Source: Methanomassiliicoccales archaeon
Lineage (GTDB): Archaea > Thermoplasmatota > Thermoplasmata > Methanomassiliicoccales > JACIVX01
Reading direction: 5' to 3'
Assembly: GCA_024464195.1 (NCBI GenBank)
Contig: JANHAK010000103.1
Span: 1 to 5,216 of the forward strand
Length of the DNA stretch: 5,216 bases
Under the pieces are notes generated by a model. That model had not been told where the DNA came from. It ran no database searches and was given only the letters and a program-made list of their open reading frames with translations. The stretch's first letter is position 1. Each line of letters opens with the position of its first letter. Positions 4,831 to 5,216 of this stretch are shown in pieces. A program made the position numbers and the translations under genes.

Positions 4831-4852
4831 CTAGTGAGAATTGACGAAAAAT

Positions 4853-5216
4853 ATGGTAGACTTTGAAGATTACTTAAAAATGGCTACTGACCTTGCATCT
4901 AATGGAGGAGCGTCTTACGCCGAAGCGAGGTTCCAAGAAGACACTTTCGAATCGAATCTTCTGAAAAACGGTGTGCCAGAAGTGACATCCTTCGACACAA
5001 AAAGAGGAATTTCAATTCGCGTCATCGTTGACGGTGCTCTTGGCTTTGGTGCGACGAATAGGATGAATAAGAAAGATGTTAGAGATCTCGTGACAAAAGT
5101 GGTCTCATTTGCTAAAGAAGCTTCAAGAATGCGAAGATCAAAGATTCAATTCAAAGAAGCAACTGTAGGAAAGGAAAAATTCGAAATCAAGCCGAGAATC
5201 AAATTTGAATCAGTTT
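4853..5216 (+). CDS. TldD/PmbA-family metallopeptidase-like protein (N-terminal part, 3' end outside window)
   Basis: The ATG at 4853 opens a frame that runs off the window after 121 codons. The N-terminus matches the TldD/PmbA first domain: a helix with LKMATDLASNGGASYAEARFQE (8-29), a strand-turn region around LLKNGVPEVTSFDTKRG (36-52), then the family-typical ISIRVIVDGALGFGATNRM (53-71), where the G-x-x-I-R-V-x-V-D-G-A-x-G-F pattern is clear. A helix VRDLVTKVVSFAKEASRMR (76-94) follows. Known TldD/TldE proteins form a heterodimeric zinc protease that processes modified peptides and unfolded proteins. The zinc-binding HExxxH helix of TldD lies beyond the window edge, so the catalytic TldD and non-catalytic TldE/PmbA types cannot be told apart. 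The start is supported by the promoter boxes just upstream. Whether a partner gene follows is not visible. Confidence 0.9.
   Translation, partial: MVDFEDYLKMATDLASNGGASYAEARFQEDTFESNLLKNGVPEVTSFDTKRGISIRVIVDGALGFGATNRMNKKDVRDLVTKVVSFAKEASRMRRSKIQFKEATVGKEKFEIKPRIKFESV

Larger units (their letters stand above)
3827..4852. other. Gene-poor 1-kb intergenic region after tRNA-Ser
   Basis: No convincing gene is visible over about 1,030 bases. Short open frames exist but lack support: 35 codons at 3833-3940 (+), 15 codons at 3987-4034 (+), 56 codons at 4135-4305 (+, starting MRKKELIIQELMRR), and 105 codons at 4158-4475 (-, TTG start, no Shine-Dalgarno). The last two overlap on opposite strands and match no family I know. 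TATA-like boxes occur near 4089-4097 (GTTAAAACA, about 40 nt before the 56-codon ATG) and 4691-4702 (CTTAAATTTATT, + strand, no start codon at a fitting distance). A T8 run lies at 4635-4642 and could end a plus-strand transcript. A strong hairpin is listed separately. Decayed genes or untranslated RNAs are the likely contents. Confidence 0.5.

Noticed and set aside
4588..4841. Direct repeat CTAGTGAGAAT at 4588-4598 and 4831-4841
   Set aside because: About three 11-base matching pairs are expected by chance in a sequence of this length, and no further structure supports it.
3801..4852. Attachment-site duplication of the tRNA-Ser 3' end
   Set aside because: I scanned for a second copy of the T-arm/acceptor sequence downstream and found none in the window.

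Overview
The window is archaeal chromosome, probably from a euryarchaeal or Thermoplasmatota-like lineage (inferred from the gene families, with no phylogeny run). The evidence is an archaeal-type DnaG, a LonB-like AAA+ ATPase, an archaeal Ard1/RimI-type acetyltransferase, a TldD/PmbA-family protein, TATA-box promoters with short or absent leaders, and a type II tRNA-Ser with a short intron at the canonical archaeal 37/38 position. No insertion sequence, CRISPR array or phage gene is visible.

Layout. The left edge (1-177, +) is the C-terminal end of a GNAT N-acetyltransferase. Its stop codon overlaps the stop of a convergent two-gene operon on the minus strand, read right to left: dnaG (1709-2986), then a Lon-related AAA+ ATPase (174-1712). 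The two genes join through an ATGA stop/start overlap. The ATPase has the LonB ATPase core but carries a four-cysteine zinc ribbon where LonB carries its membrane insertion. It ends at the linker where the Lon protease domain should begin.

Between dnaG and the next gene lies a possible 50-codon leaderless ORF (3054-3206, -). A 74-residue ThiS/MoaD-like beta-grasp protein ending in Gly-Gly follows (3360-3584, -). A compact intergenic stretch (about 3585-3721) carries divergent promoters for this gene and for tRNA-Ser(CGA) (3722-3826, +).

The next kilobase (3827-4852) has no convincing gene. It contains a 15-bp imperfect hairpin (4012-4049), A/T-rich promoter-like boxes and several short, mutually overlapping open frames. 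The window ends inside the N-terminal part of a TldD/PmbA-family gene (4853-5216, +) with a TATA-like promoter close to its start.

Functional reading. The dnaG-ATPase pair is the most interesting unit. Archaeal DnaG is known both as a TOPRIM primase and as a subunit of the RNA-degrading exosome. Tight coupling to a protease-less, zinc-ribbon Lon-type ATPase suggests a DNA- or RNA-linked remodelling role rather than membrane proteolysis. That role is inference; the domain layout is read directly from the sequence.
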